Source: Scytonema millei VB511283
Lineage (GTDB): Bacteria > Cyanobacteriota > Cyanobacteriia > Cyanobacteriales > Chroococcidiopsidaceae
NCBI RefSeq assembly: GCF_000817735.3
Contig: NZ_JTJC03000001.1
Span: forward strand, 443,710 to 507,709
Length of the DNA: 64,000 bases
Reading direction: 5' to 3'
Below, piece after piece: positions 49,388 to 59,981 of the stretch (positions are counted from its first letter, which is position 1; each line of letters opens with the position of its first letter). Both the position numbers and the translations under genes were made by a program. The notes under the pieces were generated by a model. It saw nothing but the letters and a program-made list of their open reading frames with translations. It had not been told where the DNA came from and made no database searches.

Positions 49388-50479
49388 ATGTCACAGCAGC
49401 AATACCGAATCGCGCTTTTACCTGGAGATGGCATTGGTCCCGAAATCATCCAAGTAGCGGTAGAGGTGCTGAAACTGGTGGGAGAACAACTCAATATCGG
49501 CTTTGCATTTCAGGAAGCCTTAATTGGTGGTGCAGCTATTGATGCTACAGGCGAACCCCTACCAGAGAAAACATTGGAAATTTGTCGTAGCAGCGATGCG
49601 GTATTATTAGCGGCGATCGGTGGTTACAAATGGGATAACTTACCGCGCCACCAGCGCCCCGAAACAGGGTTATTAGGACTGCGGGCGGGTTTAGGTCTAT
49701 TTGCCAATTTGCGCCCCGCCAAGATTCTGCCGCAACTCATTGATGCCTCTTCCCTGAAGCGAGAAGTCGTTGAGGGTGTAGATATTATGGTGGTACGAGA
49801 ACTGACAGGGGGAATTTATTTCGGACAACCCAAGGGCATTTTTTCCAGTGAAACGGGAGAAAAGCGAGGAGTCAACACGATGGCTTACGCCGAGTCAGAA
49901 ATCGATCGCATCGGACGAGTCGCATTTGAAACAGCCCAAAAGCGTAGGAACAAACTCTGTTCTGTGGATAAGGCGAACGTGTTAGAGGTCTCTCAACTGT
50001 GGCGCGATCGCATCACCGCCCTTGCCTCAGAATATCCCGATGTCGAACTCACCCACATGTATGTCGATAACGCCGCCATGCAGCTAGTTCGTAACCCGAA
50101 ACAATTCGACACAATAGTTACAGGCAACCTTTTCGGTGATATTCTCTCAGACGAAGCAGCTATGCTGACAGGTAGTATCGGGATGTTACCCTCCGCTAGT
50201 CTAGGTGCTAGTGGTGCAGGAGTTTACGAACCCGTCCACGGTTCCGCCCCCGACATTGCCGGACAAGACAAAGCAAATCCTCTAGCACAAGTTCTCAGTG
50301 CTGCTATGATGTTACGCTACGGCTTAAACCAACCAGAGGCAGCCGATCGTATCGAGCAAGCGGTATTAAGAGTTTTAGACAGAGGCGATCGCACGGGCGA
50401 TATCATATCCCCTGGTATGAATTTACTGGGCTGTCGGGCAATGGGTAAAGCACTGAGCGAAGAATTAACTAGAGGATGA
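49388..50479 (+). CDS. leuB: 3-isopropylmalate dehydrogenase
   Basis: Oxidative decarboxylation of 3-isopropylmalate in leucine synthesis. It is 363 residues. [14 protein letters not shown] at the start, [29 protein letters not shown] and the metal-binding YVDNAAMQL and [11 protein letters not shown] are all family features. [16 protein letters not shown] is the NAD-binding end. It is a single gene after the decayed region. Confidence 0.97.
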   Translation: MSQQQYRIALLPGDGIGPEIIQVAVEVLKLVGEQLNIGFAFQEALIGGAAIDATGEPLPEKTLEICRSSDAVLLAAIGGYKWDNLPRHQRPETGLLGLRAGLGLFANLRPAKILPQLIDASSLKREVVEGVDIMVVRELTGGIYFGQPKGIFSSETGEKRGVNTMAYAESEIDRIGRVAFETAQKRRNKLCSVDKANVLEVSQLWRDRITALASEYPDVELTHMYVDNAAMQLVRNPKQFDTIVTGNLFGDILSDEAAMLTGSIGMLPSASLGASGAGVYEPVHGSAPDIAGQDKANPLAQVLSAAMMLRYGLNQPEAADRIEQAVLRVLDRGDRTGDIISPGMNLLGCRAMGKALSEELTRG

Positions 50480-50660
50480 GAGGTAGTTGGTAGTTGGTAG
50501 TTGGTAGTTTGTAATAAAAATTCACCTTACAAAATTCTTTACATATCATTACCATATACCTCGCGCCCTGATAACTGACAACCGACAACTGAAAGGGTGA
50601 CAAACCTAGATGCACCAGCTATAACTTAAGAATAATTTTAGATAGAGATGGAGCAATTTT

Positions 50661-50924
50661 GTGGTATATGCTGGATCGCGGAGAACTGAAGACCCCTCTC
50701 ATCCCCTAAATTACCCTGTGTTGATCGACCCTACAATCTTGAAAGTAGCTCGTCAAATTTACCGCGACTACTGCGAAACTCACGTCTCAAATGCCAAGCG
50801 CCCATCAGGAGTTGTTGTCAATCAATTAACTTATCAGGGTAAAGTTCTCTTTTCTACTCAACCGATCCTGTTACCCCAAGAACGCTTCATCCCCATCGCC
50901 CAAATCGAAGCAGAAAACCCATAA
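50661..50924 (+). CDS. conserved small protein, unknown
   Basis: 87 residues from GTG 50661 (an ATG two codons later is possible). It reads PVLIDPTILKVARQIYRDYC and LTYQGKVLFSTQPILLPQERFIP. There are no membrane segments and the fold is unrecognised. It precedes pilD and is not clearly linked to it. Confidence 0.55.
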   Translation: MVYAGSRRTEDPSHPLNYPVLIDPTILKVARQIYRDYCETHVSNAKRPSGVVVNQLTYQGKVLFSTQPILLPQERFIPIAQIEAENP

Positions 50925-51017
50925 GTTAAGTCGTAAGTCGTAAGTCGTAAGTTGTAAGTCGTAAGTCAGAACTTACTGCACTCTTACCCCTTACCCCCGA
51001 TTCCTTACCCCTCATAA

Positions 51018-51836
51018 ATGGACACTCTCCTTGCCATACCAGTTGCAGTTATAGTTTTTGCTCTTGGAGCGTCTATTGGTAGCTTCATCAATGTTGTAGT
51101 TTATCGCGTACCAGCAGGGTTATCCGTTCTCTATCCGCCTTCTCGCTGCCCTCATTGCTTGCATCGGCTAGGAAAAGAAAATTTACCAGTGCTAGGGTGG
51201 TTGTTACTGCAAGGGCGCTGTAAGTACTGTAGAAATCCAATTTCCATTCGCTATCCAATTATTGAAGCAGTCACGGGACTGCTATTTTTATCAATTTTTT
51301 GGACTTTTGATATTTCAGCTCAAACCCTCGGTTATTGGGCTTTTGCAAGTTGGTTGCTGGCACTATCGCTGATCGATCTAGATACGATGACATTGCCCAA
51401 CCCCCTAACACAATCGGGATTAGTTTTGGGTTTGGTATTTCAACTAGCTATGGGTTATTTAGTTCAAGGTACTTGGGCAGGAGCAATTCATCAATTCATG
51501 GCTGGTGCGATTGGAGCTGTATTAGGAATTTGGTTATTTGATGCCATTATCATCGTGAGTTCCATCTGTCTCGGACAAACCGCAATGGGTGGAGGAGATG
51601 CGAAATTAGCCGCCATGATGGGTGCTTGGTTGGGCTGGAAATATTTACTCTTATCGGGTTTTCTGGCTTGTGCTTTGGGTGCATTTGTCGGCGGAGGTGC
51701 GATCGCCCTTGGTATACTCCATCGCCGCCAACCAATGCCCTTCGGTCCCTTTCTCGCCCTCGGCGCAGTCATCACCGTGTTTGCTGGTGAAGCCATTCTT
51801 GCGACTTACTTGCGGTTGATGTTTCCTACTATGTAG
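51018..51836 (+). CDS. pilD: type IV prepilin peptidase / N-methyltransferase
   Basis: Inner-membrane enzyme that cleaves and methylates prepilins. It is 272 residues. The cytosolic loop has two Cys pairs (CPHC and CKYC) that bind zinc, VVYRVPAGLSVLYPPSRCPH is conserved, and the aspartyl protease residues are in DLDTMTLPN and GGGDAKLAAMMGAWLGW. About eight membrane segments are present. It serves type IV pili and competence; the pilin genes are elsewhere. Confidence 0.93.
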   Translation: MDTLLAIPVAVIVFALGASIGSFINVVVYRVPAGLSVLYPPSRCPHCLHRLGKENLPVLGWLLLQGRCKYCRNPISIRYPIIEAVTGLLFLSIFWTFDISAQTLGYWAFASWLLALSLIDLDTMTLPNPLTQSGLVLGLVFQLAMGYLVQGTWAGAIHQFMAGAIGAVLGIWLFDAIIIVSSICLGQTAMGGGDAKLAAMMGAWLGWKYLLLSGFLACALGAFVGGGAIALGILHRRQPMPFGPFLALGAVITVFAGEAILATYLRLMFPTM

Positions 51837-52010
51837 GGAGCAGTGACCAGTTATCAGTGACCAGTTATCAGTGAAGAATGGGGTGTGGGGTGTAAAGATT
51901 TTAAATTTCTTTCTCCGCGACTCTCCCTCAGCTCCCACACTCCCCACACTGCCCACGCCACCCACCACTCACTCCTCGCTCCTCGCTCCTGATTCTGGTA
52001 ACATAATCTT

Positions 52011-52217
52011 GTGAACTGGATGACGCTAAGAACTACGAGCTGGCGTTGGGAAGCGGAGCTAATGCAACAAATCCTAGAGGCGCATGGCATTCCGACGCGG
52101 ATATTAGATTTGGGTAGTACGAGCTATTTTGGTGCAGGCAGTCCCGCCGCTTTGCAGGTATACGCAAAGGATCGGTGGACTGCCTTACTGCTGTTGAGTC
52201 CAATTGAAGAGGAGTAA
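52011..52217 (+). CDS. DUF2007-like small protein
   Basis: 68 residues with the pattern SWRWEAELMQQILEAHGIPT and ALQVYAKDRWTALLLL, as in DUF2007 putative signal-transducing proteins. It may start at GTG 52011 or ATG 52020. Function unknown. Confidence 0.7.
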   Translation: MNWMTLRTTSWRWEAELMQQILEAHGIPTRILDLGSTSYFGAGSPAALQVYAKDRWTALLLLSPIEEE

Positions 52218-52373
52218 ATCAGCACTAAAAAATGTCAGAATATCTAAGCTTAAGTTTAATAACACGAGAGTAACTAAAGTAACCAAAATAAGGTAGCGAA
52301 GTTACAGAAACTAGAAGTGTAGGGCATAAACGCTGTTTACAAATTTCCTAACTGGTAGAAGATCGAGATAAAC

Positions 52374-53324
52374 ATGGCTACTAACGACGAATCTCGCGGT
52401 TTAATGTCTTTACTTGACTGGTTTGCCAATCGCCGCAAATCTGGTTCTATTAGTCAAGAACGCCACGAGCGTGACATTGCTGATGGATTGTGGAATAAAT
52501 GCCCTGAATGCGGGGTTCTGGCTTACAACAAGGATTTGATGGCAAATCAAATGGTTTGTTTGGAATGCGGGCATCATATGCGGGTAGATAGCAACGAACG
52601 TATCCGCCAGTTGATCGATGCCAATACCTGGAAACCGATTGATGAGAATTTGCGTCCCGCCGATCCACTACAATTTCGCGATCGCAAAGCCTATAGCGAT
52701 CGCTTGCGGGAATATCAAGAAAAAACTGGTTTAAATGATGCCGTGCAAACAGGTTTCGGTCAAATTGACGGTTTACCAGCAGCCCTTGGCGTGATGGATT
52801 TTCGCTTTCTCGGCGGTAGTATGGGTTCGGTGGTAGGTGAAAAGCTCACCCGTTTGATCGAACAAGCAACCCAGAAGCGATATCCTGTAGTCATTGTCTG
52901 TGCCTCTGGTGGTGCGAGAATGCAAGAGGCAATGCTCAGCTTGATGCAAATGGCAAAAATTTCCGCCGCTTTAGAACGCCATCGCGCTGACCAATTGCTA
53001 TATATTCCAGTGTTAACCAATCCAACAACTGGCGGTGTCACAGCGAGTTTTGCTATGTTAGGCGACATCATCTTGGCAGAACCAAAAGCAACAATCGGTT
53101 TTGCCGGACGACGGGTGATCGAGCAAACCCTGCGCCAAAAACTCCCAGATAATTTCCAAACCGCTGAAGACGTACTAGAACACGGTTTTGTCGATGCGAT
53201 CGTCCCTCGTACCCAACTTAAGAAAACTTTGGCTCAGTTGATCGCCCTACATCAACCACTTACTACTGCTCCAAATCTGGTACATATAGAAGGCATAGCT
53301 CTTAGTTCGAGTATTTCTGGCTGA
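52374..53324 (+). CDS. accD: acetyl-CoA carboxylase carboxyltransferase subunit beta
   Basis: First step of fatty-acid synthesis, with AccA, AccB and AccC. It is 316 residues. A zinc ribbon lies near residues 40-65 (CPECGVL and CLECGHH), then the crotonase-fold core [21 protein letters not shown] and [16 protein letters not shown] 52374 is the family start. Confidence 0.96.
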   Translation: MATNDESRGLMSLLDWFANRRKSGSISQERHERDIADGLWNKCPECGVLAYNKDLMANQMVCLECGHHMRVDSNERIRQLIDANTWKPIDENLRPADPLQFRDRKAYSDRLREYQEKTGLNDAVQTGFGQIDGLPAALGVMDFRFLGGSMGSVVGEKLTRLIEQATQKRYPVVIVCASGGARMQEAMLSLMQMAKISAALERHRADQLLYIPVLTNPTTGGVTASFAMLGDIILAEPKATIGFAGRRVIEQTLRQKLPDNFQTAEDVLEHGFVDAIVPRTQLKKTLAQLIALHQPLTTAPNLVHIEGIALSSSISG

Positions 53325-53647
53325 AATAGGAGCGTAGACGCGACAGCGGCTTCTCAGAGAGTGGAGCGAGGAGTGAGGGCAGGGGAAATCGCTCCTCTCT
53401 ATCTTTTCAATACCAATCGTTGCCATACTGAACGTGGCATGAGTGTATACTGCAACCCAGTAAGTTTACAATTTTTTACATAAAATTCATAAACTAGCCC
53501 TTTCCTTCGTCCCTCGCTCCTCACTCCTCTCTCCTCGCCCCTCCTATCTCTTCAAGGTTTAGGAAACAAATTGTGCAGTGACATGGTATTCATACATAAT
53601 TAGAGCGTCTGTCTCAATCTCTAATTGTTTCTAAACAATCGTTCATT
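53325..53647. other. intergenic, no gene recognised
   Basis: It holds imperfect GAGCGAG and CTCCTC repeats. No ORF with a ribosome site was seen. Confidence 0.5.
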
Positions 53648-53842
53648 ATGGGTTTTGCCGATTTGTCCATTGCAGAAATCGCAGCAGACTATAACCTTCC
53701 CGCAGCGGAGGTCATGGTTTTGTGCGATCGCTTGGGAATAGCTTATAAAAATCCTCAGACCCGTCTAGCTTTAGAAGATGCCAAGGCAATTATCAGTCAA
53801 ATTTTGTCTCAAAGGCAAAGTGAGACTAGCGATCGTCAGTGA
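53648..53842 (+). CDS. IF-2 N-terminal-like small protein
   Basis: 64 residues: LSIAEIAADYNLPAAEVMVLCDRLGI then KNPQTRLALEDAKAIISQIL. The helical pattern resembles the small N-terminal domain of translation initiation factor 2. It lies 66 bp upstream of psbV on the same strand and may be co-transcribed. The function is not known. Confidence 0.6.
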   Translation: MGFADLSIAEIAADYNLPAAEVMVLCDRLGIAYKNPQTRLALEDAKAIISQILSQRQSETSDRQ

Positions 53843-53908
53843 AATCGAACTAGAGATTGAGCAAACCGGAACAAGTGCTGTGTTGAGCGTCCAAATTTTA
53901 GGAGAACC

Positions 53909-54400
53909 ATGTTCAAAAGATTAATCGGGCTAGTAATGGCGACTGTGATGCTAGCATTTGGGCTAGTTGTTGGCAGCGCCGCCGCAGTTGAGATGAGCGA
54001 AGCTATCCGTACAGTGCCACTGAATGACAAAGGCGACACTACGGTACTCAGCCTCAAACAGGTGCAGGAAGGCAAACGTCTATTTAACTATGCCTGCGCT
54101 CAGTGTCACGTTGGCGGTGTGACCAAAACCAACCAAAACGTCGGATTAGACCCTGAAGCTCTAGCCGGAGCTTCGCCATCCCGCAACAACATTGAAGGGT
54201 TGGTGGATTATATGAAAAATCCTACTACCTATGACGGAGAGGAGGAAATCGCCGAAATCCATCCCAGTATCAAGAGTGCGGATATTTACCCGGCGATGAG
54301 AAATCTACGGGATGAGGACTTAACAGCGATCGCCGGACATGTTCTGCTTCAACCAAAGATTTTGGGTGACAAGTGGGGAGGCGGCAAAATATATTATTAA
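53909..54400 (+). CDS. psbV: photosystem II cytochrome c550
   Basis: Extrinsic lumenal PSII protein that stabilises the Mn cluster. It is 163 residues. The signal peptide (LIGLVMATVMLAFGLVVG) is cleaved near SAAA, leaving VEMSEAIRTVPL, the normal mature start. The haem motif is CAQCHVGG and the second haem ligand His is in AEIHPSIKSAD. The end WGGGKIYY is typical. TTAGGAGAACC precedes the ATG. psbV2 follows. Confidence 0.97.
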   Translation: MFKRLIGLVMATVMLAFGLVVGSAAAVEMSEAIRTVPLNDKGDTTVLSLKQVQEGKRLFNYACAQCHVGGVTKTNQNVGLDPEALAGASPSRNNIEGLVDYMKNPTTYDGEEEIAEIHPSIKSADIYPAMRNLRDEDLTAIAGHVLLQPKILGDKWGGGKIYY

Positions 54401-54460
54401 GTCATTAGTCCTTAGTTTTTTACCAATGACTGATGACCAATGACCAATGACTAATGACTA

Positions 54461-54949
54461 ATGACCAATAGATTGTTTGGCTGTCTGTTTTTTTCTCTCA
54501 TAGTTTGCCTGGGAGTGCTACTGCTGCCAAGTACTCCTGCTCAAGCTGCGATTGACTCCTACGTGGCTCGGTATTTACATGTCACTGAGCCAATCGATTT
54601 GGAAGTGAGCGATCGCGAGACTCGTTCGTTTTCACCAGAAGAAATATCCCAAGGGAAGCAGTCTTTTTCACAAAGCTGCCAGACTTGTCATGTCGGTGGT
54701 AGCACCATATCTTTTCCAGAAGTTTCACTCTCTCTGGAAAAGCTGAAAGGAGCTATGCCATCGCGGGACAATATTAACGGTTTAGTTGCTTACATGCGTA
54801 AACCAATGACTTACGACGGCAGCGAGGAAACTTACTGGTGTCGCGAAGTCCCTGAAAGCTGGTTGACACAAGCACAAGTGGAAAATCTAGCAGCTTTTAT
54901 TTTGACAGCAGCCAAAAAAGCTCCTGGCTGGGGTACAGAAACCTTCTAA
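54461..54949 (+). CDS. psbV2: PsbV2-type cytochrome c (cytochrome c550-like)
   Basis: 162 residues in tandem with psbV (60-bp spacer of heptamers). The signal peptide is FFSLIVCLGVLLLPSTPAQA. The mature part has the haem motif CQTCHVGG and PSRDNINGLVAYMRKPMTYDG, as in PsbV. Where PsbV has the distal His (AEIHPS), it has TYWCREVP. PsbV2 of Thermosynechococcus has His/Cys haem coordination (family knowledge), and the Cys here fits that. It is more diverged than psbV. It can partly replace PsbV in PSII in some species. Confidence 0.93.
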   Translation: MTNRLFGCLFFSLIVCLGVLLLPSTPAQAAIDSYVARYLHVTEPIDLEVSDRETRSFSPEEISQGKQSFSQSCQTCHVGGSTISFPEVSLSLEKLKGAMPSRDNINGLVAYMRKPMTYDGSEETYWCREVPESWLTQAQVENLAAFILTAAKKAPGWGTETF

Positions 54950-55000
54950 TTTTGTAGAAGTCAGGAGACAGAAGACAGGAAAAATTTAAACATAGGCAGT

Positions 55001-55048
55001 ATAAGGGGTGTTGTGTCCGCTTTGTAGTAGCGGTGCAATGCCCCTTAT
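55001..55048. terminator. hairpin between convergent psbV2 and truB
   Basis: ATAAGGGG at the left end pairs with CCCCTTAT at the right, and an inner CCGC/GCGG stem lies between. It sits 52 bp after the psbV2 stop and 13 bp from the truB stop, so it could serve both strands. Confidence 0.6.
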
Positions 55049-55061
55049 TGTTGAAAACCGA

Positions 55062-55964
55062 CTACGAGCCAACAAAAACTATTTGGGGAGCTAACAAACA
55101 TACATCATCTGTTTGAGCTAAACGCCCGATCCCCAAAAAGCGATCGCCCTCATCTTCAACTCTTAAAAAAGTATCGTTTGTCGTGGTGACAGGAATTTCT
55201 GGGTAGGGAATTTTTTGACCCAAACACCACTTACGCGCCACTGGCTCTGATAAATTAACGCTAGGAAGATGCTGTAAAGCCATAGCAGGAGGAATAGGCT
55301 CGAATATGCCTTGCTCTAGCTGTGTGGCTAATTCATCTAAACTGAGACTGGCAGCAATTTCAAAACCGCTACTACGAGTACGAGTTAATGCTGCTAGCGT
55401 CCCACCAGTTCCTAACACCGCACCTAAGTCCCGCGCGATCGCCCGAATATACGTTCCCGCACCACAGGCGATCGCCACTTCCAATTTGGGAAAATCTCCC
55501 GCTTGCCAGTCTAAAATTTCAATCTTATCTACCTCTACCGTGCGCTCTGGCACGTCTACTTTCTCTCCTGCGCGTGCCAGGTCATACAATCGCTTTCCCT
55601 GCACCTGGATGGCGCTGTATTTGGGTGGTACTTGGACGAGCTTGCCTTGAAATTGTTTTAATCTTGGAACGATTTGCTCTAGGCTTAGATCTGTTGCTGG
55701 CTTAGAACTCAGGATCTCTCCTTCTAAGTCATCCGTCGTGGTTGCGATGCCAAATTGAATTGTAGCTCGATAAGCTTTATCTTGAGGCAAAAACTGTAAT
55801 AACCGCGTAGCTTTGCCAACCGCGATCGGCAAAACGCCACTAGCCGCAGGGTCTAGCGTACCTCCATGCCCTACCCGCGACGTGCGCAACAATCTTCTTA
55901 CCCGCGCCACGCAGTCATGAGAAGTCCATCCTAATGGTTTGTTTAAATTAATAAATCCTTGCAC
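55062..55964 (-). CDS. truB: tRNA pseudouridine(55) synthase
   Basis: Makes pseudouridine 55 in the T loop. It is 300 residues. The catalytic Asp lies in [15 protein letters not shown], and [15 protein letters not shown] at the N-terminus and [12 protein letters not shown] are typical. The C-terminal PUA-like part is short. It ends near the psbV2 terminator. Confidence 0.95.
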   Translation of the reverse strand: MQGFINLNKPLGWTSHDCVARVRRLLRTSRVGHGGTLDPAASGVLPIAVGKATRLLQFLPQDKAYRATIQFGIATTTDDLEGEILSSKPATDLSLEQIVPRLKQFQGKLVQVPPKYSAIQVQGKRLYDLARAGEKVDVPERTVEVDKIEILDWQAGDFPKLEVAIACGAGTYIRAIARDLGAVLGTGGTLAALTRTRSSGFEIAASLSLDELATQLEQGIFEPIPPAMALQHLPSVNLSEPVARKWCLGQKIPYPEIPVTTTNDTFLRVEDEGDRFLGIGRLAQTDDVCLLAPQIVFVGS

Positions 55965-56008
55965 GAATTAGTTGTCAGTTATTAGTGACTTACGACTTAC
56001 GACTGCTC

Positions 56009-56440
56009 TTACCTAGCAGGCTTCACTACCATTACAGAACAAGGAGCATTTTCAACAACTTGACTGCTGACAGAACCTTGAATGATTCGTTTTACCCCAG
56101 TCAAACCACGACTACCGATCGCAATTAGGTCAGCTTGATAAATATTTGCTAACCGAATAATTTCTTCAGCCGGATCGCCCGTGACGATCTCGATGACGCT
56201 TTCTCCAGATAATTTGGCTTGGTAAGATTGCAGTTGCTTTTCTACTTGTAAATAAGGCAATCCTTCTACGGCTTGGGGGCGATCGCTGACAACTTCTTGA
56301 CTTAACTCGACCGCAGGGACGACATGCGCGAGAACTACCTTTGTCGTCGGCTGGAGTTGCAGTTCTTCCAAACTCTGAATCACTCGTTCCTGAATTTCCG
56401 AACCGTCAAGAGCCACTAAAATCGTCTTTAGCACCGCCAA
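56009..56440 (-). CDS. universal stress protein (UspA family)
   Basis: 143 residues. ILVALDGSE begins the first strand, and the ATP-binding motif GSRGLTGVKRIIQGSVS is near the C-terminus. Such proteins dimerise and bind ATP or act in stress adaptation. It lies ~45 bp upstream of truB, same strand. Confidence 0.9.
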   Translation of the reverse strand: MAVLKTILVALDGSEIQERVIQSLEELQLQPTTKVVLAHVVPAVELSQEVVSDRPQAVEGLPYLQVEKQLQSYQAKLSGESVIEIVTGDPAEEIIRLANIYQADLIAIGSRGLTGVKRIIQGSVSSQVVENAPCSVMVVKPAR

Positions 56441-56603
56441 ACCTCCCTTATTACAGTTACCAGTTGTTAGTTATCAGTTATCAGTAAATTGTGGTGCGCG
56501 GTCACTGGTCACTAGTTTGTCATTCGTCATTTGTCATTTGTCATTTGTAGCGATTGGTTGGTCGTTAACAACTGATAACTGATAACTGATAACTGATAAC
56601 TGT

Positions 56604-57947
56604 TTACTGTCCATCCTTTTCACCAGTTCCGATTTGCCAATCTCCCGCCTGCAAATCTTGCATTCGCAACCGCACAGAGTCAGCGTGAGAAGGCAGTCCT
56701 TCGGTTGTTGCGAGGGTATCGATTGCCCCTGCAACTGTTTGGAGTGCTTCCGGCGTGTATTGAATCACACTAGAGTGTTTGAGGAAAGTTTCTACCCCCA
56801 AAGCGGAAGCATAACGAGCAGCACCAGAAGTAGGTAACGTGTGGTTGGGACCGGCTAAGTAGTCTCCTACAGCTTCTGGGGTAGAATTGCCCAAGAAAAT
56901 CGCTCCTGCATGGCGGATCTGCTCTAACAGCGCCCAAGGATCGGCTACTTCTAATTCTAGGTGTTCGGGGGCAAACTCGTTCGATAGTTGAGCAGCAGTA
57001 TTGAGCGAGTCCACGACTGCGATCGAACCATAGTGGGCGATCGCTTTTTCCGTCAGCGTCCGGCGCGGGTGATTGACTAACTGGCGCTCGACTTCTGTTT
57101 GAACTTGCTTAGCCAAACTCGCATCTGTCGTTAACAATATTGCCGCAGCCATTGGGTCGTGTTCTGCTTGGGCTAACAAGTCGGCAGCAACGTGGACGGG
57201 GTTAGCCTGTTCGTCGGCAATAATCAGGACTTCTGAAGGTCCGGCTAAAGAATCGATTCCCACCGTGCCGTAGACGAGTTTTTTCGCTAGCGTCACGTAA
57301 ATATTACCAGGTCCCGTAATCACATCGACTTTCGGCAGTGTTTCCGTACCGTATGCCAAAGCTGCGATCGCTTGCGCTCCCCCGACGCGATAAATTTCTT
57401 CAATTCCTGCTTCCTGAGCCGCCACTAGTACCGCTGGATTCATTGTTTTTCCCATCCCTGGCGGGGTGACGATGACGCAGCGCTTCACCCCAGCTACTTT
57501 TGCTGGAATTGCGTTCATCAACACCGTACTGGGATAGGCAGCCCGCCCCCCAGGGACGTATAGTCCTGCGCTATCCACTGGAGTGTAACGCTTACCCAAT
57601 ACCACCCCGTCTTCGTCAAAATGTACCCAAGATTTAGGGACGCGCTGGCGGTGAAATGCCTCGATGCGCCGACAGGCGAGCTGGATGGCGCTGAGTAGCT
57701 CTTTAGAAACCTGTTGGTAAGCTGCATCCAGTTCCGAGCCGCTCACGCGCAGGTCTTCTGGTTTCAGCGTTTGTTGGTCAAATTCTTCAGTGTAGTGAAT
57801 TAAGGCGCGGTCTCCTTGGCGCTTCACGGTCTGAAGCACCTCCCGAACCGTCGCTTCCTTATGAGCCACTTGTTCGTCGTGGGTGCGATCGCAGATCCGC
57901 TGGAGTTCGGCTCTTACCTCAGCCTGCTGAGTGATGATTCGCAGCAT
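56604..57947 (-). CDS. hisD: histidinol dehydrogenase
   Basis: Two-step NAD-dependent oxidation of histidinol to histidine. It is 447 residues. LYVPGGRAAYPSTVLMNAIPAKVAG, DVITGPGNIYVTLAKKLV, VGIDSLAGPSEVLIIAD and PNHTLPTSGAARY (active-site His) are conserved. Some cyanobacteria carry two hisD genes; only this one is in the window. Confidence 0.96.
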   Translation of the reverse strand: MLRIITQQAEVRAELQRICDRTHDEQVAHKEATVREVLQTVKRQGDRALIHYTEEFDQQTLKPEDLRVSGSELDAAYQQVSKELLSAIQLACRRIEAFHRQRVPKSWVHFDEDGVVLGKRYTPVDSAGLYVPGGRAAYPSTVLMNAIPAKVAGVKRCVIVTPPGMGKTMNPAVLVAAQEAGIEEIYRVGGAQAIAALAYGTETLPKVDVITGPGNIYVTLAKKLVYGTVGIDSLAGPSEVLIIADEQANPVHVAADLLAQAEHDPMAAAILLTTDASLAKQVQTEVERQLVNHPRRTLTEKAIAHYGSIAVVDSLNTAAQLSNEFAPEHLELEVADPWALLEQIRHAGAIFLGNSTPEAVGDYLAGPNHTLPTSGAARYASALGVETFLKHSSVIQYTPEALQTVAGAIDTLATTEGLPSHADSVRLRMQDLQAGDWQIGTGEKDGQ

Positions 57948-58147
57948 GGAGTTCGGGATGCTAATCTAGGAATTGCCTGCTGGGGAACAAAACTATACTA
58001 TAATCCGCCTGACGGCGATTATGGTTTATTTGTTCTTGCTTCTCTAGCTTAACCTGGATTTTTAGTAGAATCGCAATCTTGTCAATCTAGGTGCTATATT
58101 AGTACATCTAGGATTTTGTCTAATTTACGATTTTCCCTAACTTAACT

Positions 58148-58450
58148 GTGGCTAATACAAAGTCTGCTATCAAGCGCGTTCAAATTGCCGAGCGTAATCG
58201 GCTGCGGAATAAAGCATATAGCTCAGCAGTCAAAACGCTGATGAAAAAGTATTTCAGTACTCTGGAAGCTTACGCCGCCAATCCTACTCCAGAGCTGAAG
58301 CAAGAAGTCAAAGAACGGATGTCGGCAGCATACAGCAAAATTGACCGAGCCGTAAAGCGGGGCGTACTCCATCGTAATAATGGAGCCAGAAAAAAATCCC
58401 GTTTGGCAAAACGATTGAAACAGTATGAAATGGCTAAGGCTGAAGGATAA
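58148..58450 (+). CDS. rpsT: 30S ribosomal protein S20
   Basis: 100 residues from GTG 58148. [20 protein letters not shown] and [19 protein letters not shown] are S20 motifs, and the protein is mostly helical and basic. It binds 16S rRNA early in assembly. It leads the conserved cyanobacterial run rpsT, tatD, rpoB, rpoC1. Confidence 0.97.
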   Translation: MANTKSAIKRVQIAERNRLRNKAYSSAVKTLMKKYFSTLEAYAANPTPELKQEVKERMSAAYSKIDRAVKRGVLHRNNGARKKSRLAKRLKQYEMAKAEG

Positions 58451-58530
58451 AGGCGAGAGGCAAGAGGCAAGAGGTTATTAGTTACTCTTCCCCTACTCCC
58501 TACTCCCTACTCCCTACTCCCTAGTTAAAA

Positions 58531-59316
58531 ATGCAATTGATCGACTCTCACGTACATCTCAACTTCGACGTGTTTGAACCGGATTTGACAGCCGTGCGAT
58601 CGCGATGGCAAGCAGCAGGAGTCGTACACTTGGTTCATTCCTGTGTCGAGCCAGCAGAATTTGCCAGCATTCAAGCGATCGCGCAGCAGTTTCCTGAAGT
58701 CAGCTTTGCCGTCGGGTTACATCCACTAGATGCCCACAAATGGACGGAGAGTATGTCAACAGAAATTTTGTCCTTGGCACGTAGTGACGATCGAGTCGTG
58801 GCAATCGGCGAGATGGGACTGGATTTCTATAAAGCAGAAAACCAAGAGCAACAGCGAGAAGTATTTGAAGCGCAATTGGAGATCGCAGCCACCCTGAACT
58901 TACCTGTTATTATCCATTGTCGGGAAGCAGCCGCACAAGTTAGAGAGATATTACAGTTGATGAAGCAGCGTCACGGGGAGAAAATTCGCGGGGTGATGCA
59001 TTGCTGGAGCGGAACTCCAGAGGAAACTGGCTGGTTTCTAGATTTGGGGTTTTATGTAAGTTTCAGCGGCATTGTCACGTTTAAGAATGCTCGTACCGTT
59101 CAAACAGCAGCACAGATGGTAAGCAGCGATCGCCTGTTGATTGAAACTGACTGTCCGTTTTTGGCTCCCGTTCCCAAGCGAAAAGAGCGGCGCAACGAAC
59201 CGGCTTTCGTGCGGCATGTCGCCGAGTCTCTGGCTCACCTGCGCGGGGTTGAACTAGAAGAGATTGCAGCTCAAACAACCGCTAATGCTTGTCAACTATT
59301 CGGTTTGTCGGCGTGA
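58531..59316 (+). CDS. tatD: TatD family metal-dependent DNase
   Basis: 261 residues. The metal ligands are in [43 protein letters not shown] and [11 protein letters not shown]. ~80 bp after rpsT, the spacer filled by CTACTCC heptamers. It is cytoplasmic and probably acts on DNA or small nucleic acids. Confidence 0.94.
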   Translation: MQLIDSHVHLNFDVFEPDLTAVRSRWQAAGVVHLVHSCVEPAEFASIQAIAQQFPEVSFAVGLHPLDAHKWTESMSTEILSLARSDDRVVAIGEMGLDFYKAENQEQQREVFEAQLEIAATLNLPVIIHCREAAAQVREILQLMKQRHGEKIRGVMHCWSGTPEETGWFLDLGFYVSFSGIVTFKNARTVQTAAQMVSSDRLLIETDCPFLAPVPKRKERRNEPAFVRHVAESLAHLRGVELEEIAAQTTANACQLFGLSA

Positions 59317-59981
59317 ATTAGCGATGAGAGCAACGCTCGGATTCGCTACACCTGCTGTCATAGGTATATGAAAAACGCCATAATGGTTAAGGAGCATGTA
59401 TGAAACAATTTTTTAGCCCACCGCACAAAAGTTGGGAAGATACATCATTACGCCGCTTCAACGTAAATTTTTGCTCTTACCCCTTGACAAAACATAGGTG
59501 AGAAAATAAGAGGAATTATTCTTTCGCTGTAGCAACCGGAATCTGCCGTCCCTACGATCTAATGAGCCAGAATAGACTGCTTTTTTCTTGTAACTGTCAA
59601 GTATTTGGTTTCCTGACTCAGAACAATTTTGATTTTTGCTTACGCGATCGCCTCAACGGGAAATTCCGTCAACGGCGATCGTTTAGCTGTTGTCTGCTTG
59701 ACTTGATGGATCGAGAACAGTTTAGAAATACGGCTGAGTATAAAGAATTCGGAATTTAGAACTATATGGTATACGGTACAAGCCTCTAGATTCATTCACG
59801 GAAAACCAGAAGATGCATAGCATCGACAATCCCTCCCCCGCATTCATAACTCCATTCCAGTCTTGGGATTACACCCAGTCGAGGAAACAGCGTGGGTGAG
59901 ATAACAATTCCGAATTCCGAATTCACAATTCCGAATTCGAGACGATCCGCCAAACACTTTCACTAGCGAGCTTCAAGACGC
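59317..59981. other. long leader region before rpoB
   Basis: 665 bp without a convincing full gene. It holds a 33-codon frame (59400-59501), TTGACA at 59484-59489 with a weak AT-rich downstream box, and CCGAATT heptamers before rpoB (59906-59940). The frame at 59562-59759 looks like chance. Confidence 0.5.
59400..59501 (+). CDS. possible 33-residue leader peptide
   Basis: ATG 59400 with TTAAGGAGCATGT just upstream (spacing 5) and TGA at 59499-59501. It reads MKQFFSPPHKSWEDTSLRRF and on. The strong ribosome site is the only support; no homologue is known to me. Confidence 0.35.
   Translation: MKQFFSPPHKSWEDTSLRRFNVNFCSYPLTKHR

Noticed and set aside
59562-59759. 65-codon open frame before rpoB
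   Set aside because: There is no ribosome site, the composition is odd (many Cys and Phe), and the end runs into a CCGAATT-type repeat; probably chance.
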